Assembly: GCA_002337145.1 (NCBI GenBank)
Contig: DDFK01000004.1
Coordinates: forward strand, 301,982 to 365,981
Source: Chitinophagaceae bacterium UBA1930
Lineage (GTDB): Bacteria > Bacteroidota > Bacteroidia > Chitinophagales > Chitinophagaceae
Length of the DNA stretch: 64,000 nucleotides
Reading direction: 5' to 3'
Position numbers and translations under genes: made by a program. This document shows positions 41,861 to 51,700 of this stretch, in pieces; the stretch's first letter is position 1; every line of letters begins with the position of its first letter. A model generated the notes under the pieces. That model saw only the letters and a program-made list of their open reading frames with translations, had not been told where the DNA came from and did not search any database.

Positions 41861-43555
41861 CTATAGCTTATAAAAGCTTCTTGTTTTTACGCCGTAAACA
41901 GTATTTACCTTAAAGAAATAAGGACCGCTTAACAGGAACGAAGTAGGTATCACTGTTACGTTATTGCCTTGCAGCAGGTTCTTGGTAATGCTCCATTTTT
42001 TGGTACCATAAATATCATAGATGGCCAGCTCGGCCGTAACATTGCTATTTGCACTCCATACCACTGTTGTAAGCTGTGTGGTAACAGGGTTGGGATATAG
42101 AGACAAGATATTGATTGCACCTGGTGTGGCAGATGGAACAATGCTGTCTTGCAGTACCACAGGTTTGCAAACCTCGCTCTGGCAACCAGAAGCCGTTCTT
42201 ATTTTCAGGCAAACTGTATAGATGCCCAGGTTATAATATTCGTGCGATGGGCTTGGATTGTTGCCCAACAAAGAAGTACCATCGCCAAAAGTCCATTTGC
42301 GTTCCACAATGCTGTCGCCCAATGGGGCCCAACTCATGGTACTATTGAATGATACTTTTTTGGGAGCAATACGTGTACTGGTAAATTGCGGTACACAGTT
42401 GCCATTTACGTTGGTAGCAGTTACTATGGCACAATAGGTTCTTTCGCAGCCCTTCACCGTTTTAATGGTCAGGCAAACATTGTATATACCGGCTTGTGCA
42501 TATTGATGTTGCGGATCAATAATATTGCCTGTCAATATGCTGCTATCGCCAAAGGTCCACTTGCGGCTAATGATGGTATCGTTTAAACCAGCAACAGAAA
42601 CATTGCTATTGAATTTTACCAAGGTAGAAGTAGGAACGTAGGTAAACGCCGCCACTGCAGTACACACAAACGGTGGTGGGGTAGGTGCTGCAACAACTAC
42701 TGTTTTGCATAGTTCGCTAATACAGCCGCTTTGTGTTTTAACCCTTAGGCATACTGTATAGGTGCCTGCATTTGCATATAGATGTGTGGGATTCTGAACA
42801 TTGCCGGTAAGGCTGTCACCATCGCCAAACCTCCATTTGCGTTCAACAACAGGATCGTTGCTAGGGTAGGCAGTATTGACACCTGCATAAAAACGGATGA
42901 GTTTGAAATTGGTCAACGAGTCGGGTGCAAACTGGAACTCGGCATTGCAAGAAGTTGGTGGCGTATTGGCAGTAATGGTAACTGCTTTTACAATACTGTC
43001 TGTGCAACCGGTAGTACTTATAATAAACAGGGCCACATTGTAAGTGCCGTTAACAGGGTACACATGCAATGGATTTTGTGTGGTGGCGGTGCCGCCATCG
43101 CCAAAGGACCAGTAGTAGTTGCTAATGGTACTGCTGGATGTGGAGGTACTTGTAAACTGTACCGCATTGCCCGTAATGCCAAAGGCGTAGTTGGCCAGGC
43201 AATTGCCTGCAGGCGGTGGTGTGCAGGTTAAAGGAAAATTGCTTTCAACTATTCCGTTTGGATTTACTTGATTGGTGAAGGTAATTACTGCTCCGTTACA
43301 ACCTTCAGCACTTGTTTTTACAGTATTGATATTGTATGCATTGCAAGTAAGCGTGTCTGCGTACATACCTGCAGCATTGGTGTATCTGGTGTGCAATTGG
43401 TAGCAGGGGCCGCCAACGGTATCAGTAAAAATCTTTACGGCTTTATTGGCAACCGGAACGCCATTGTTGGTAACTATGCCATGCACATATACGGTGTTGG
43501 CAAATGAACTTGTACAGAAAGCGGCAAGAAATAGAAGGGTAAATATTTTTTTCAT
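41861..43555 (-). CDS. PKD-repeat surface protein with T9SS sorting domain
   Basis: The 564-residue product has a signal peptide (MKKIFTLLFLAAFCTSSFA). A transthyretin-like N-terminal domain (HGIVTNNGVPVANKAVKIFT) follows, then four PKD-type domains, each with a W-x-F-G-D-G/S motif and a Y-x-x-x-G-x-Y-x-V-x-L strand (about 150-460). The tail (about 485-564) is a T9SS type A sorting domain (LSLYPNPVTTQL...GPYFFKVNTVYGVKTRSFYK). It should be exported and attached at the cell surface, perhaps for adhesion. It has its own terminator. Confidence 0.92.
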   Translation of the reverse strand: MKKIFTLLFLAAFCTSSFANTVYVHGIVTNNGVPVANKAVKIFTDTVGGPCYQLHTRYTNAAGMYADTLTCNAYNINTVKTSAEGCNGAVITFTNQVNPNGIVESNFPLTCTPPPAGNCLANYAFGITGNAVQFTSTSTSSSTISNYYWSFGDGGTATTQNPLHVYPVNGTYNVALFIISTTGCTDSIVKAVTITANTPPTSCNAEFQFAPDSLTNFKLIRFYAGVNTAYPSNDPVVERKWRFGDGDSLTGNVQNPTHLYANAGTYTVCLRVKTQSGCISELCKTVVVAAPTPPPFVCTAVAAFTYVPTSTLVKFNSNVSVAGLNDTIISRKWTFGDSSILTGNIIDPQHQYAQAGIYNVCLTIKTVKGCERTYCAIVTATNVNGNCVPQFTSTRIAPKKVSFNSTMSWAPLGDSIVERKWTFGDGTSLLGNNPSPSHEYYNLGIYTVCLKIRTASGCQSEVCKPVVLQDSIVPSATPGAINILSLYPNPVTTQLTTVVWSANSNVTAELAIYDIYGTKKWSITKNLLQGNNVTVIPTSFLLSGPYFFKVNTVYGVKTRSFYKL

Positions 43556-43624
43556 ATCGGCCGTTTTTGGGTTGGTGAATGTAGACTAGATACGGTACCC
43601 AAAACGACTGCTGCTTTGCAACGA

Positions 43625-44407
43625 TTATTTTTTTGCGGCTGCCTGTGCCTCCATCATCCGCATCTGTTTGGCATCCTGCAAAAAGTCGGAGGCAAAAATA
43701 AATCCGTTCAATAGCTCGTCCTTACTAAATATAATGTCCTCCTTGGTGCCTTCCCACTGTTTCTTCCCTTTGTGCAGGTACACAATATGGTCGCCAATTT
43801 CCATTACGCTGTTCATGTCGTGCGTTACCACAATAGTTGTCATGTTAAACTCAGTGGTAATTTCCTTAATCAATTTGTCTATCAATAAAGAGGTCTGTGG
43901 GTCAAGACCGCTATTGGGTTCGTCGCAAAAAAGGTATTTGGGGTTCAGTACAATGGCCCGGGCAATACCCACCCTTTTTTTCATGCCACCGCTTATTTCG
44001 GCCGGGTACTTATTGTTGGCATCTTTCAGGTTCACACGGTCCAGTACTTCATCGGCACGTTTCTTTTTGTCTGCCGCACTCATGCTGGTAAACATATCCA
44101 AGGGAAATAGGATGTTCTGTTCAACCGTCATACTGTCAAACAGGGCACTGCCCTGAAACAGCATACCAATCTGTTGCCTAAGGCTCTTGCGTTGCTCATT
44201 GTCTGCGTTCACAATACTTACGCCATCGTACAACACATCACCCGTATCGGGTTCAAACAGGTTCACCATTACTTTGGTCATAACACTTTTACCGCTACCA
44301 CTTGCACCAATCACCAGGTTGCATTTGCCGGTTTCAATAGTGGCGGAAATATCGCTCAGTATGGTACGGTCGCCAAAAGACTTTGTTATGTTTCTTATTT
44401 CAATCAT
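43625..44407 (-). CDS. ABC transporter ATP-binding protein, MlaF-like
   Basis: The 260-residue product has Walker A (GASGSGKSVMTKVM near residue 36), Q-loop (RQQIGMLFQGSALFDSMTVE), the signature AEISGGMKKRVGIARAIVL, Walker B KYLFCDEPNSGLD and the H-loop VVTHDMNSVMEIGDH. QGSALFDSMTV and the A-E-I-S-G-G-M signature place it with MlaF of the phospholipid-transport (Mla) group. The MlaE permease is not visible on either side. The frame runs upstream through a MGATP leader (ATG 44467); I prefer MIEIRNITKSF at 44407 by family comparison. Confidence 0.92.
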   Translation of the reverse strand: MIEIRNITKSFGDRTILSDISATIETGKCNLVIGASGSGKSVMTKVMVNLFEPDTGDVLYDGVSIVNADNEQRKSLRQQIGMLFQGSALFDSMTVEQNILFPLDMFTSMSAADKKKRADEVLDRVNLKDANNKYPAEISGGMKKRVGIARAIVLNPKYLFCDEPNSGLDPQTSLLIDKLIKEITTEFNMTTIVVTHDMNSVMEIGDHIVYLHKGKKQWEGTKEDIIFSKDELLNGFIFASDFLQDAKQMRMMEAQAAAKK

Positions 44408-44453
44408 CGTATTGTTTTTTGTTACCGGCAACGGTGCATGCATCAACTTTACT

Positions 44454-44468
44454 GGCGTCGCACCCATC
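44454..44468 (-). promoter_or_regulatory. 15-base leader motif, copy 1 (MlaF-like gene)
   Basis: On the minus strand this reads gatgggtgcgacgcc. Its ATG (44467) is 60 bases before the ATPase ATG at 44407. The frame MGATPVKLMHAPLPVTKNNT runs on into the ATPase without a stop. The same 15 bases occur before secA and dcd. Confidence 0.6.
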
Positions 44469-44515
44469 AGGGTTCTTGCCCTGCTTCAACAATTGTGCTG
44501 CGTTTGCAGCATTGC

Positions 44516-45724
44516 CTATACGGCGGCTTCTACCTGGTTTCTCAATAGGTCTTCAAAACTGTCTCTTTTCCTTATTAAATGGGGCTCCCCATCTTTTACC
44601 AATACCTCTGCTGGTTTGTACCTGCTGTTGAAGTTACTGCTCATTTCAAAACCATAGGCACCTGCATTGTGAAAAACCAGATAATCACCTTCGTGTACTT
44701 CGTTCAGTTTCCTGTCCCAGGCAAAAGTGTCTGTTTCGCAAATGTTTCCAACCACTGCATAGTTTTCTTCCGGGCCGGTAGGGTTGCTGATGTTTTTTAT
44801 TTTATGGTATGAGTCATAGAACATGGGTCTTATCAAATGGTTGAAACCAGTATCCAGCCCAACAAAGGTTGCTGCAGTAGTTTCCTTAATTACGTTCACT
44901 TTTGATATAAAGTAACCCGATCCGCTTACCAGGTATTTGCCGGGCTCGAACCATATCTGCAAATGCTTGTCGTGCGGATGGTTGTCAAACGCTTCCTTTA
45001 CTTTATCAGCCAATAACTGTATGTCGGTTTCGGAATCGCCATCTTTATAAGGCACTTTAAAGCCGCCACCCAAATCAATAAATTCAAGTTCCTTAAACAG
45101 GGGAATCAGGTCAAGCAGTACTTCAATGCCTTTTACAAACACAGCCACATCTTTTATCTCGCTACCAGTATGTATATGCAGGCCTTGTATAAAAATGTTG
45201 TGCCTGTTTACAAGGTCCACCACTTGGTCTATCTGCTCTACCGGAATGCCGAATTTGCTTTTGTCGTGGCCAGTGGAAATTTTCAGGTTGCCGCCAGCCA
45301 GTATATTGGGTCTTAAGCGTATGCCTACAGGGTAGGAGTGTCCGAATTTTTTACCGAACTTTTCCAGGTTGCTCAGGCTGTCTATGTTTATGTGCACGCC
45401 AAGGCTTTGTGCCTCCTCAATTTCATCAAAAGCAATACCGTTTGATGTGTACAGCACACGGCTTGCATCGAAGCCGGCATGCAATGCAAGTTTCACCTCG
45501 TTGATGCTGCTACAGTCAACATTGCTGCCAATGTTTTTCAAATGCTTTAGAATATTAATGTTGGTCAATGCCTTGGATGCATAAAAAAATACCACATCGC
45601 TTTTTGCAAAAGCAGCAGTCAGTTTGTTGTACTGCTGGGTGATTGTTTCTGCATGATACACATACAATGGGGTTCCATAGCTGTTGGCTATGTTGATTAG
45701 TTGTTCGTTGCTCAATTGCTGCAT
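44516..45724 (-). CDS. lysA: Diaminopimelate decarboxylase
   Basis: The 402-residue product is a fold-III PLP enzyme. It has the PLP lysine in VVFFYASKALTNINI, the LDLGGGFKVPY-type glycine loop (EFIDLGGGFKVPYKDGDSET), HIHTGSEIKD, the EPGKYLV segment and, near the end, the CETDTF catalytic cysteine motif. It forms lysine from meso-diaminopimelate, the last step of lysine synthesis. It starts about 115 bases after the scpB stop, with a terminator between them. Confidence 0.96.
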   Translation of the reverse strand: MQQLSNEQLINIANSYGTPLYVYHAETITQQYNKLTAAFAKSDVVFFYASKALTNINILKHLKNIGSNVDCSSINEVKLALHAGFDASRVLYTSNGIAFDEIEEAQSLGVHINIDSLSNLEKFGKKFGHSYPVGIRLRPNILAGGNLKISTGHDKSKFGIPVEQIDQVVDLVNRHNIFIQGLHIHTGSEIKDVAVFVKGIEVLLDLIPLFKELEFIDLGGGFKVPYKDGDSETDIQLLADKVKEAFDNHPHDKHLQIWFEPGKYLVSGSGYFISKVNVIKETTAATFVGLDTGFNHLIRPMFYDSYHKIKNISNPTGPEENYAVVGNICETDTFAWDRKLNEVHEGDYLVFHNAGAYGFEMSSNFNSRYKPAEVLVKDGEPHLIRKRDSFEDLLRNQVEAAV

Positions 45725-45781
45725 GTTGCGAAGATAAGGAGCAGCAAGAATTATAGATGGGATAAAACAAGGGCAACAAAA

Positions 45782-45810
45782 AACCGGTTACTTAAATATG
45801 GTAACCGGTT
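45782..45810 (-). terminator. Terminator after scpB
   Basis: A 10-base perfect stem (AACCGGTTAC / GTAACCGGTT) with a 9-base loop is followed on the minus strand by TTTTTTG, 30 bases after the scpB stop. Confidence 0.75.
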
Positions 45811-45839
45811 GCTGGGGTATATAAATATATTATTAACTA

Positions 45840-46679
45840 TTATTCTTCCGTTTTGTCTGCTTCTTTTTCTGTACCATCTGCAGGTTCCGTTCCCTCAGTG
45901 GTGTTGCTGGCTTCGGCCTGTTGCCTGGCCAGTTCTGCTTCTGCTTCATCGGCCAGTCTTAATGCTTCCTGCTCTTCTGCTTCAGCTTCTGTATCCAATG
46001 TTACATCGCCATCATTCAAATCGGTTATGGCAATGTTTTCGGCGTCTTCCTGTATGGTTTCAGTTGTTACAATCTCCCCTTCGTGGCTTACAAAGTCTTC
46101 AGGATTTATAATGGTACCTTCTACAATCTGTTCGGCTAGCACCTCCCTGATTTTTGGTAGGTCGTCTGTGGAGTTGATACCAAAATAGTCCATGAATGTT
46201 TTGGAGGTGGCATAAATCAACGGTTGGCCAGGCATTTTTTCGTTACGGCCACTTATTACAATCAGTTCCTTCTCCAATAGTTTCTGTACGCTGTAATCAC
46301 TGTTCACACCACGTATGCTTTCAATCTCGCCCTTGGTAATGGGCTGTTTGTAGGCAATAATGGCCAAGCTTTCCAATGCGGCAGAGGAGAGTCTTTTTAG
46401 GTACTTGTCGCCGTTTAACTGGGCCAATGTTTTATGGAAATCCTTTTTGGTAAGGAACTGCAGGCCACCGCCGCTTTCCTTCACTTCAAAAGGATAGAAT
46501 TCGCTGTTGTATTTTTCTTTGATGCCTTCCACGCAGCTCTCCACCTGATCCAATGTAATGCGTTCTTCCAAAAAGCCAAAAGCGTTGTTGATCAACTCAA
46601 CAATGTCCAATGCTGTCAGCGGTTTCTCGCTGGCAAAAATCAGCACTTCTATATGTGGTATAATGGAGGAAAGTTCCAT
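45840..46679 (-). CDS. scpB: Segregation and condensation protein ScpB with long acidic tail
   Basis: Residues 1-185 are a standard ScpB with two winged helices: IIPHIEVLIFASEKPLTALD, AALESLAIIAYKQPITKGEI and IRGVNSDYSVQKLLEKELIV. ScpB works with SMC and ScpA in chromosome segregation. About 90 further residues (190-279) form a low-complexity acidic tail rich in E, A, D and T, which is not part of the ScpB fold. scpA is not beside it. It begins 78 bases after the atpG stop on the same strand. Confidence 0.94.
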   Translation of the reverse strand: MELSSIIPHIEVLIFASEKPLTALDIVELINNAFGFLEERITLDQVESCVEGIKEKYNSEFYPFEVKESGGGLQFLTKKDFHKTLAQLNGDKYLKRLSSAALESLAIIAYKQPITKGEIESIRGVNSDYSVQKLLEKELIVISGRNEKMPGQPLIYATSKTFMDYFGINSTDDLPKIREVLAEQIVEGTIINPEDFVSHEGEIVTTETIQEDAENIAITDLNDGDVTLDTEAEAEEQEALRLADEAEAELARQQAEASNTTEGTEPADGTEKEADKTEE

Positions 46680-46684
46680 AATGA

Positions 46685-46739
46685 GTTTAAAGTTTAATAT
46701 TTAAAGTTCAAGGTTTATCTGCTATCTGCAACTTTAAAC
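46685..46739. repeat. Inverted repeat between atpG and scpB
   Basis: GTTTAAAGTT at 46685-46694 and AACTTTAAAC at 46730-46739 are perfect complements separated by 35 bases, in a tract of repeated tttaaa/aaggttt words. It may form an AT-rich hairpin in the intergenic RNA; a role is not evident. Confidence 0.35.
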
Positions 46740-46757
46740 CTTAAGCCTTAAATTTTC

Positions 46758-47639
46758 TTAACCTTGAAGGGCAGCCGCACCGCTTACAATCTCAGTAAGT
46801 TCGGTAGTAATGGCAGCCTGTCTAGCACGGTTGTACGACAGTTTCAATGATTTCAGCAACTCATTGGCGTTTTCGCTTGCCTTGTCCATTGCTGTCATCC
46901 TTGCACCATGTTCGCTGGCGTTACCGTCCAACACCGCTTTGTACAATTGGGTGTTCAATATTTTGGGCATCAGTTCGGCAATCAATTGCTCCTTGTTCGG
47001 TTCAAAAATAAAGTCCGATTTTTTGGCACCTGCTTTTGCCACAATCTTTGGTATCGGTAAAAATTGTTCGGATACAAATGTCTGTGTGGCAGCGTTCCTG
47101 AACTGGCTATACACAATTTCAATGGCATCAAATTCATTGTTCTCAAAAGCTTTCATGGCAGCCTGTGCAGCAGCCTGAACGGTTTCGAATTTCAGGTTCA
47201 AATAAATATCCTTGTGGGTAGCATCGGTTTTGTAACCGGATTTTGTAAGCGATTCGTACCCTTTTTTGCCAATATTCCAAATGGTGATATTGCCTTTTGC
47301 AAATTGTGTATGGTATTTTGTTTTAATGGTTTCCTTGGCCAGTTTCACTACATTGGCATTGTATGCACCTGCCAAGCCCCTGTCGCTGGTAACCACAATC
47401 AACAGTACTTTTTCAACCGCCCTTTCCTCTGCCAATTTAAGTGTTGTTCCGCCCTCAATATTGCTTACAATATTGCTCAACATTTCCTGCAATTTCTGGG
47501 CATAAGGCCTCATTTGTATAATTGCATCCTGTGCACGGCGTAGTTTAGCTGCACTCACCATTTTCATGGCTTTTGTTATTTGTTGCGTGCTTTGTACACT
47601 CTTGATCCTGTTGCGGACTTCTTTTAATTGACCTGCCAT
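46758..47639 (-). CDS. atpG: F1F0 ATP synthase subunit gamma
   Basis: The 293-residue product has the two long coiled-coil ends of subunit gamma: MAGQLKEVRNRIKSVQSTQQ with ITKAMKMVSAAKLRRAQ at the start and ARMTAMDKASENANELLKSL with YNRARQAAITTELTEIVSGA at the end. The middle has LLIVVTSDRGLAGAYNANVV. It is the rotating shaft of ATP synthase. No other atp gene lies next to it, unlike the usual atpA-atpG-atpD order of many bacteria. Confidence 0.97.
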   Translation of the reverse strand: MAGQLKEVRNRIKSVQSTQQITKAMKMVSAAKLRRAQDAIIQMRPYAQKLQEMLSNIVSNIEGGTTLKLAEERAVEKVLLIVVTSDRGLAGAYNANVVKLAKETIKTKYHTQFAKGNITIWNIGKKGYESLTKSGYKTDATHKDIYLNLKFETVQAAAQAAMKAFENNEFDAIEIVYSQFRNAATQTFVSEQFLPIPKIVAKAGAKKSDFIFEPNKEQLIAELMPKILNTQLYKAVLDGNASEHGARMTAMDKASENANELLKSLKLSYNRARQAAITTELTEIVSGAAALQG

Positions 47640-47734
47640 AGTTTAAAGCTTTTAGCCAATGGGCTTTGCCATTCGCTTTTTTTCGTTTTACCTAATTGCC
47701 AATAGCTAGCCGCTACCAGCTTTTTAATTGGCTG

Positions 47735-47742
47735 CAAAAGTA
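47735..47742 (-). promoter_or_regulatory. -7 element upstream of atpG
   Basis: TACTTTTG on the minus strand matches the Bacteroidota consensus and lies 95 bases before the atpG ATG. The -33 region overlaps the nested hairpin at 47747-47796 and has no clear TTTG. Confidence 0.35.
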
Positions 47743-47746
47743 ACAG

Positions 47747-47796
47747 AAACAGGGTAAAAATCCATATAGGATTTTGAATGTGGGTAAACCCTGTTT
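47747..47796 (-). terminator. Nested hairpin between the unknown lipoprotein gene and atpG
   Basis: An outer stem AAACAGGGT / ACCCTGTTT (47747-47755 with 47788-47796) encloses an inner hairpin aaatcc/ggattt. It starts 36 bases after the lipoprotein gene stop, so it is probably that gene's terminator. Position upstream of atpG leaves a regulatory role possible. Confidence 0.5.
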
Positions 47797-47831
47797 AAAA
47801 AGCTGCAAATTGCTAAATTTGATTGCAATTG

Positions 47832-48527
47832 TTAATTCAACAAACTTGTTTTCCTGGGTTTGAGGGTATAACGCATGAAAATGCGGCCACCTTCTTTTGT
47901 ACTTTCCTGCAAAGGGCTATCGCTGTAACTGGAAATGGAAATGTCCAGCGGACCATTTTTTAGCTGAACCAATTCTGTTGCATTAATGGTAACTTGGTTG
48001 TTTTGAACAGTGAAAACCCTGCTAATGTTGTCAGTTTTTGCTGCTGTATCGCTAATGGTTATATCTATTTTGCTACCGTTATCCAAGCCGTTAAAAACGA
48101 GTGTCAGGTCTTTTTTATGGATGCTGGAGGGAATGGGATTGGCCAAACTGAATGGCTTGAAAATGAAGTTTTCTTTAAGGGAACTATGGTTGATGTTCGT
48201 AAAACTCCAGGTATGCCTACCTGTAAAAGTGGCGAAAGACTTATTTGCTTGATAATATGCACCTAAAAATTTGCTGCTATCCACAGCAATGCTTTCACCA
48301 TCCAACTCAATTTTGCTGGGTTTTGTCAATACAAGGGTAGTGCCTTTATTGCCACCAAAACGGAAAGTGGCATTGCAATGCACTGTTTCATCGCCTTCGT
48401 TATAGTTGACGTTATAGGTAATGTAGATGGTTTCGGGATTAACGTCTTTGCTGTTGGCTATTTCGCTGCTTTGGCAGGATATAAGCAAAACAGTGGCAAT
48501 AATGGCGGTTAGGGTTGTTTTCTCCAT
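47832..48527 (-). CDS. Lipoprotein of unknown function
   Basis: The 231-residue product has a lipoprotein signal (MEKTTLTAIIATVLLISC, cysteine 18). The mature part is made of beta strands as in transthyretin- or Ig-like folds (YITYNVNYNEGDETVHCNAT, FRFGGNKGTTLVLTKPSKIE, SKIDITISDTAAKTDNIS), ending GGRIFMRYTLKPRKTSLLN. I recognise no family. It is divergent from secA and appears to be a single-gene unit. Confidence 0.75.
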   Translation of the reverse strand: MEKTTLTAIIATVLLISCQSSEIANSKDVNPETIYITYNVNYNEGDETVHCNATFRFGGNKGTTLVLTKPSKIELDGESIAVDSSKFLGAYYQANKSFATFTGRHTWSFTNINHSSLKENFIFKPFSLANPIPSSIHKKDLTLVFNGLDNGSKIDITISDTAAKTDNISRVFTVQNNQVTINATELVQLKNGPLDISISSYSDSPLQESTKEGGRIFMRYTLKPRKTSLLN

Positions 48528-48600
48528 ACGTGTTTATACATCTTGTACAAGGTAAGTTAGTTAAGGTATTGATAAAGAAAATGCTATTGTTTTTCTGCAA

Positions 48601-48629
48601 TTGTCGTCACCTCAAAACCTTTACATTTG
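48601..48629 (+). promoter_or_regulatory. Promoter of secA
   Basis: TTG at 48601-48603 and TACATTTG at 48622-48629 with an 18-base spacer match the Bacteroidota consensus. The transcript would start near 48636, giving a leader of about 150 bases that contains a small ORF and the MGATP motif. Confidence 0.55.
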
Positions 48630-48704
48630 CCTTCCTTCAAAAAAACTGTGCCATTTTGGCGAAAATGGATTTAGTGCAGGGTTTTTGAAATCGGGAATTG
48701 CTCA

Positions 48705-48773
48705 ATGAATATTCTTCAGTTGATGGGTGCGACGCCACCGAAGCTACATAGTGCACAACTGCTGGATACATAA
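48705..48773 (+). CDS. 22-codon leader ORF upstream of secA
   Basis: ATG 48705 opens a frame of 22 codons (MNILQLMGATPPKLH...LLDT) ending at TAA 48771-48773, 11 bases before the secA ATG. An internal ATG at 48723 gives the MGATP start shared with the two other copies of the motif. It could be a regulatory peptide or simply an accident of the motif; codon evidence is too short to tell. Confidence 0.3.
   Translation: MNILQLMGATPPKLHSAQLLDT
48722..48736 (+). promoter_or_regulatory. 15-base leader motif, copy 2 (secA)
   Basis: gatgggtgcgacgcc lies with its ATG (48723) 62 bases before the secA ATG. Only these 15 bases, plus the general spacing, are shared with the copies before the MlaF-like gene and dcd. 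Confidence 0.6.
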
Positions 48774-48784
48774 ATAATAATATT

Positions 48785-51700
48785 ATGTTGAAATTTTTAG
48801 GGAAACTGTTAGGAGGCAACAAGAGTGAAAAAGACGTAGCTCAGATAAGGCCCATTGTTGAAAAGATAAACCAGTTTTATCAGCAGTACCAAAACCTGAC
48901 CAACGACGAACTGCGTAACAAGACACAGGAGTTCAAACAACGTATCAAACAGCACCTTCAGGAAATTGATGCCGAAATAGCTGCCAAACAGCAAGAGGCA
49001 GATGCATTGCCGGCAACCGAAATACATGTTAAGGACAATATCTATAAAGAAGTTGACAAACTTAAAAAAGACCGTGACAAAAAGATTGAAGAAGCTTTAA
49101 CGGATGTGCATGCCGAAGCCTTTGCAGTAGTGAAGGAAACTGCACACCGCTTTAGCACCAATACTGAACTGGAAGTGAGTGCCACACAGTTGGATAGGGA
49201 CTTAAGTGTACGTAAAGATTATATTACCATTAAAGGCGATAAGGCAATCTATAAAAACAGTTGGACTGCTGCTGGCGGACAGATTACCTGGAACATGGTG
49301 CATTACGATGTACAGTTAATTGGTGGTAGTGTTTTGCACGGTGGCAAGATTGCCGAAATGAGTACGGGTGAAGGTAAGACCCTTGTATCAACCTTGCCTG
49401 CCTACCTGAATGCATTGGCCGGAGAAGGCGTACATATTGTAACCGTGAATGATTATTTGGCAAGACGTGACGGTGAGTGGAACGGTACCCTGTTTGAATG
49501 GTTGGGCCTGACTGTGGATTGCATTGATAAACACGAACCCAATACCGCTGCCCGCCGCAATGCTTATTTGGCAGATATTACCTACGGTACCAATAACGAA
49601 TTTGGGTTTGACTACCTGCGTGACAACATGGTGCATAGCCCCGAAGAAATGGTGCAACGCAAACACCATTTTGCCATGGTGGATGAGGTGGATAGCGTAT
49701 TGATTGATGATGCAAGAACGCCATTGATTATATCGGGTCCTATTGGCCGTCAGGACAATATTGAGCAGTTCTTTGAACTGAAACCAAGAATTGAAAAACT
49801 GATAGAAGCACAGAAAAGGGCAACCAGCCAGTTTTTACTGGAAGCAAAAAAGAAAATTGCCGAAGGTAACGACGATCCCAAAGATGGTGGTTTGGCTTTG
49901 TTTAGGGCACACCGTGGCTTGCCAAAGAATACAGCATTGATCAAGTACCTGAGCGAACCCGGTATGCGTGTGAAACTACAGAAAGCAGAGAACCATTATC
50001 TGGCAGACCAGAGCCGTGAGATGCCGAAGGCCGATGAGGAACTGTATTTCTATATTGATGAAAAGAACAACTCCGTAGAGTTGACAGATAAGGGTATCCA
50101 TTTAATTACCAAGGCAGGAGAGGACCCCAACTTCTTCATTATTCCAGACATTAGTGTGGAACTGGCAGAAATTGAAAATGATGCTGCGTTGGCTGCCGAC
50201 CAGAAACTGCATAAGAAGGAACACATCATTAATGATTATTCCATTAAGGCAGACAGGATACATACCGTTCAACAATTGTTGAAATCGTACACATTGTTTG
50301 ATAAGGATGTGGAATACGTGGTTATTGATGGACAGGTGAAAATTGTGGATGAGCAGACAGGCCGTATCATGGAAGGCCGCCGTTATAGCGATGGTCTGCA
50401 CCAAGCCATCGAAGCAAAAGAAAACGTGAAGATTGAAGCAACCACGCAAACCTATGCTACCGTTACCTTGCAGAACTATTTCCGTATGTACCACAAGCTT
50501 TGTGGTATGACGGGTACTGCCGAAACGGAAGCGGCTGAGTTATGGGACATTTATAAATTGGATGTGGTTTCAATCCCGACCAATATACCTGCAATAAGAA
50601 AAGACGAACAGGACCTTGTATATAAAACCAAACGTGAAAAATTTGGTGCGGTAATAGAAGAAATTGCAAGACTGCGTGAAGCAGGAAGGCCTTGTCTGGT
50701 GGGTACAACATCGGTTGAAGTAAGTGAATTGCTGAGCAGGATGCTGCGTCAGAAACAGATACCCCATAATGTATTGAATGCAAAACAGCACGCCAAAGAA
50801 GCACAGATTGTTGCAGAAGCAGGTTTGGCAGGTGCCATAACCATTGCTACCAACATGGCCGGACGTGGTACGGATATTAAATTGGGACCAGGCGTTAAAG
50901 AAGCCGGGGGGCTTGCCATTATTGGTACTGAGCGTCATGAAAGCCGTCGTGTAGACAGGCAGTTGCGTGGACGTGCTGGCCGTCAGGGTGACCCGGGTTC
51001 TTCACAGTTTTTTGTTGCATTGGAAGATGACCTGATGCGTATGTTTGGTAGCGAACGTATTGCCAAGGTAATGGACTTTGCAGGCTACAAAGAAGGCGAA
51101 GTGATACAACATGGCATGATTACCAAAAGTATTGAACGTGCCCAGAAGAAAGTGGAAGAAAATAACTTCGGCATACGTAAACGCCTGTTGGAATATGACG
51201 ATGTAATGAATAAGCAACGTACGGTAATCTATACCAAACGCCACCATGCCCTATTTGGCGAAAGGTTGGCACTGGATCTGGACAATGCCATGTACAGCGT
51301 TGCCGAAAGCTTGGTAAACTCTTTCAAAGAGCAGAATGATTATGAAGGCTTCCGCCTGGCGGTTATTGTGAATTTTGGTATCGACTCTTCCATAACAGCG
51401 GAACAGCTAGGTTCCAAATCTGAGCAGGCACTGAGCGATACATTGTACAATGAAGCAATGTCCAACTACCAACGCAGGAAAAACGAACTGTCCGAACAGG
51501 CATTGCCCGTATTTAAAAACATACGGACCCAACAGGGCGATCGTATTGAGAATGTAGTGGTGCCTTTTAGCGATGGTAAGAAAGGTATGCAGGTACTGGC
51601 CAATATGAACAAAACCCTGGAAACCGGCGGCACCGAATTGGTAAACGCTTTGGAACGCACGGTAACATTGGCATTGATTGATGATGCCTGGAAAGAACAC

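Noticed and set aside
48722..48736. The MGATP motif as a conserved hairpin
   Set aside because: Only the dcd copy can pair its ends (atggg/cccat). The other two copies cannot form the same stem, so a shared hairpin does not explain the conservation.
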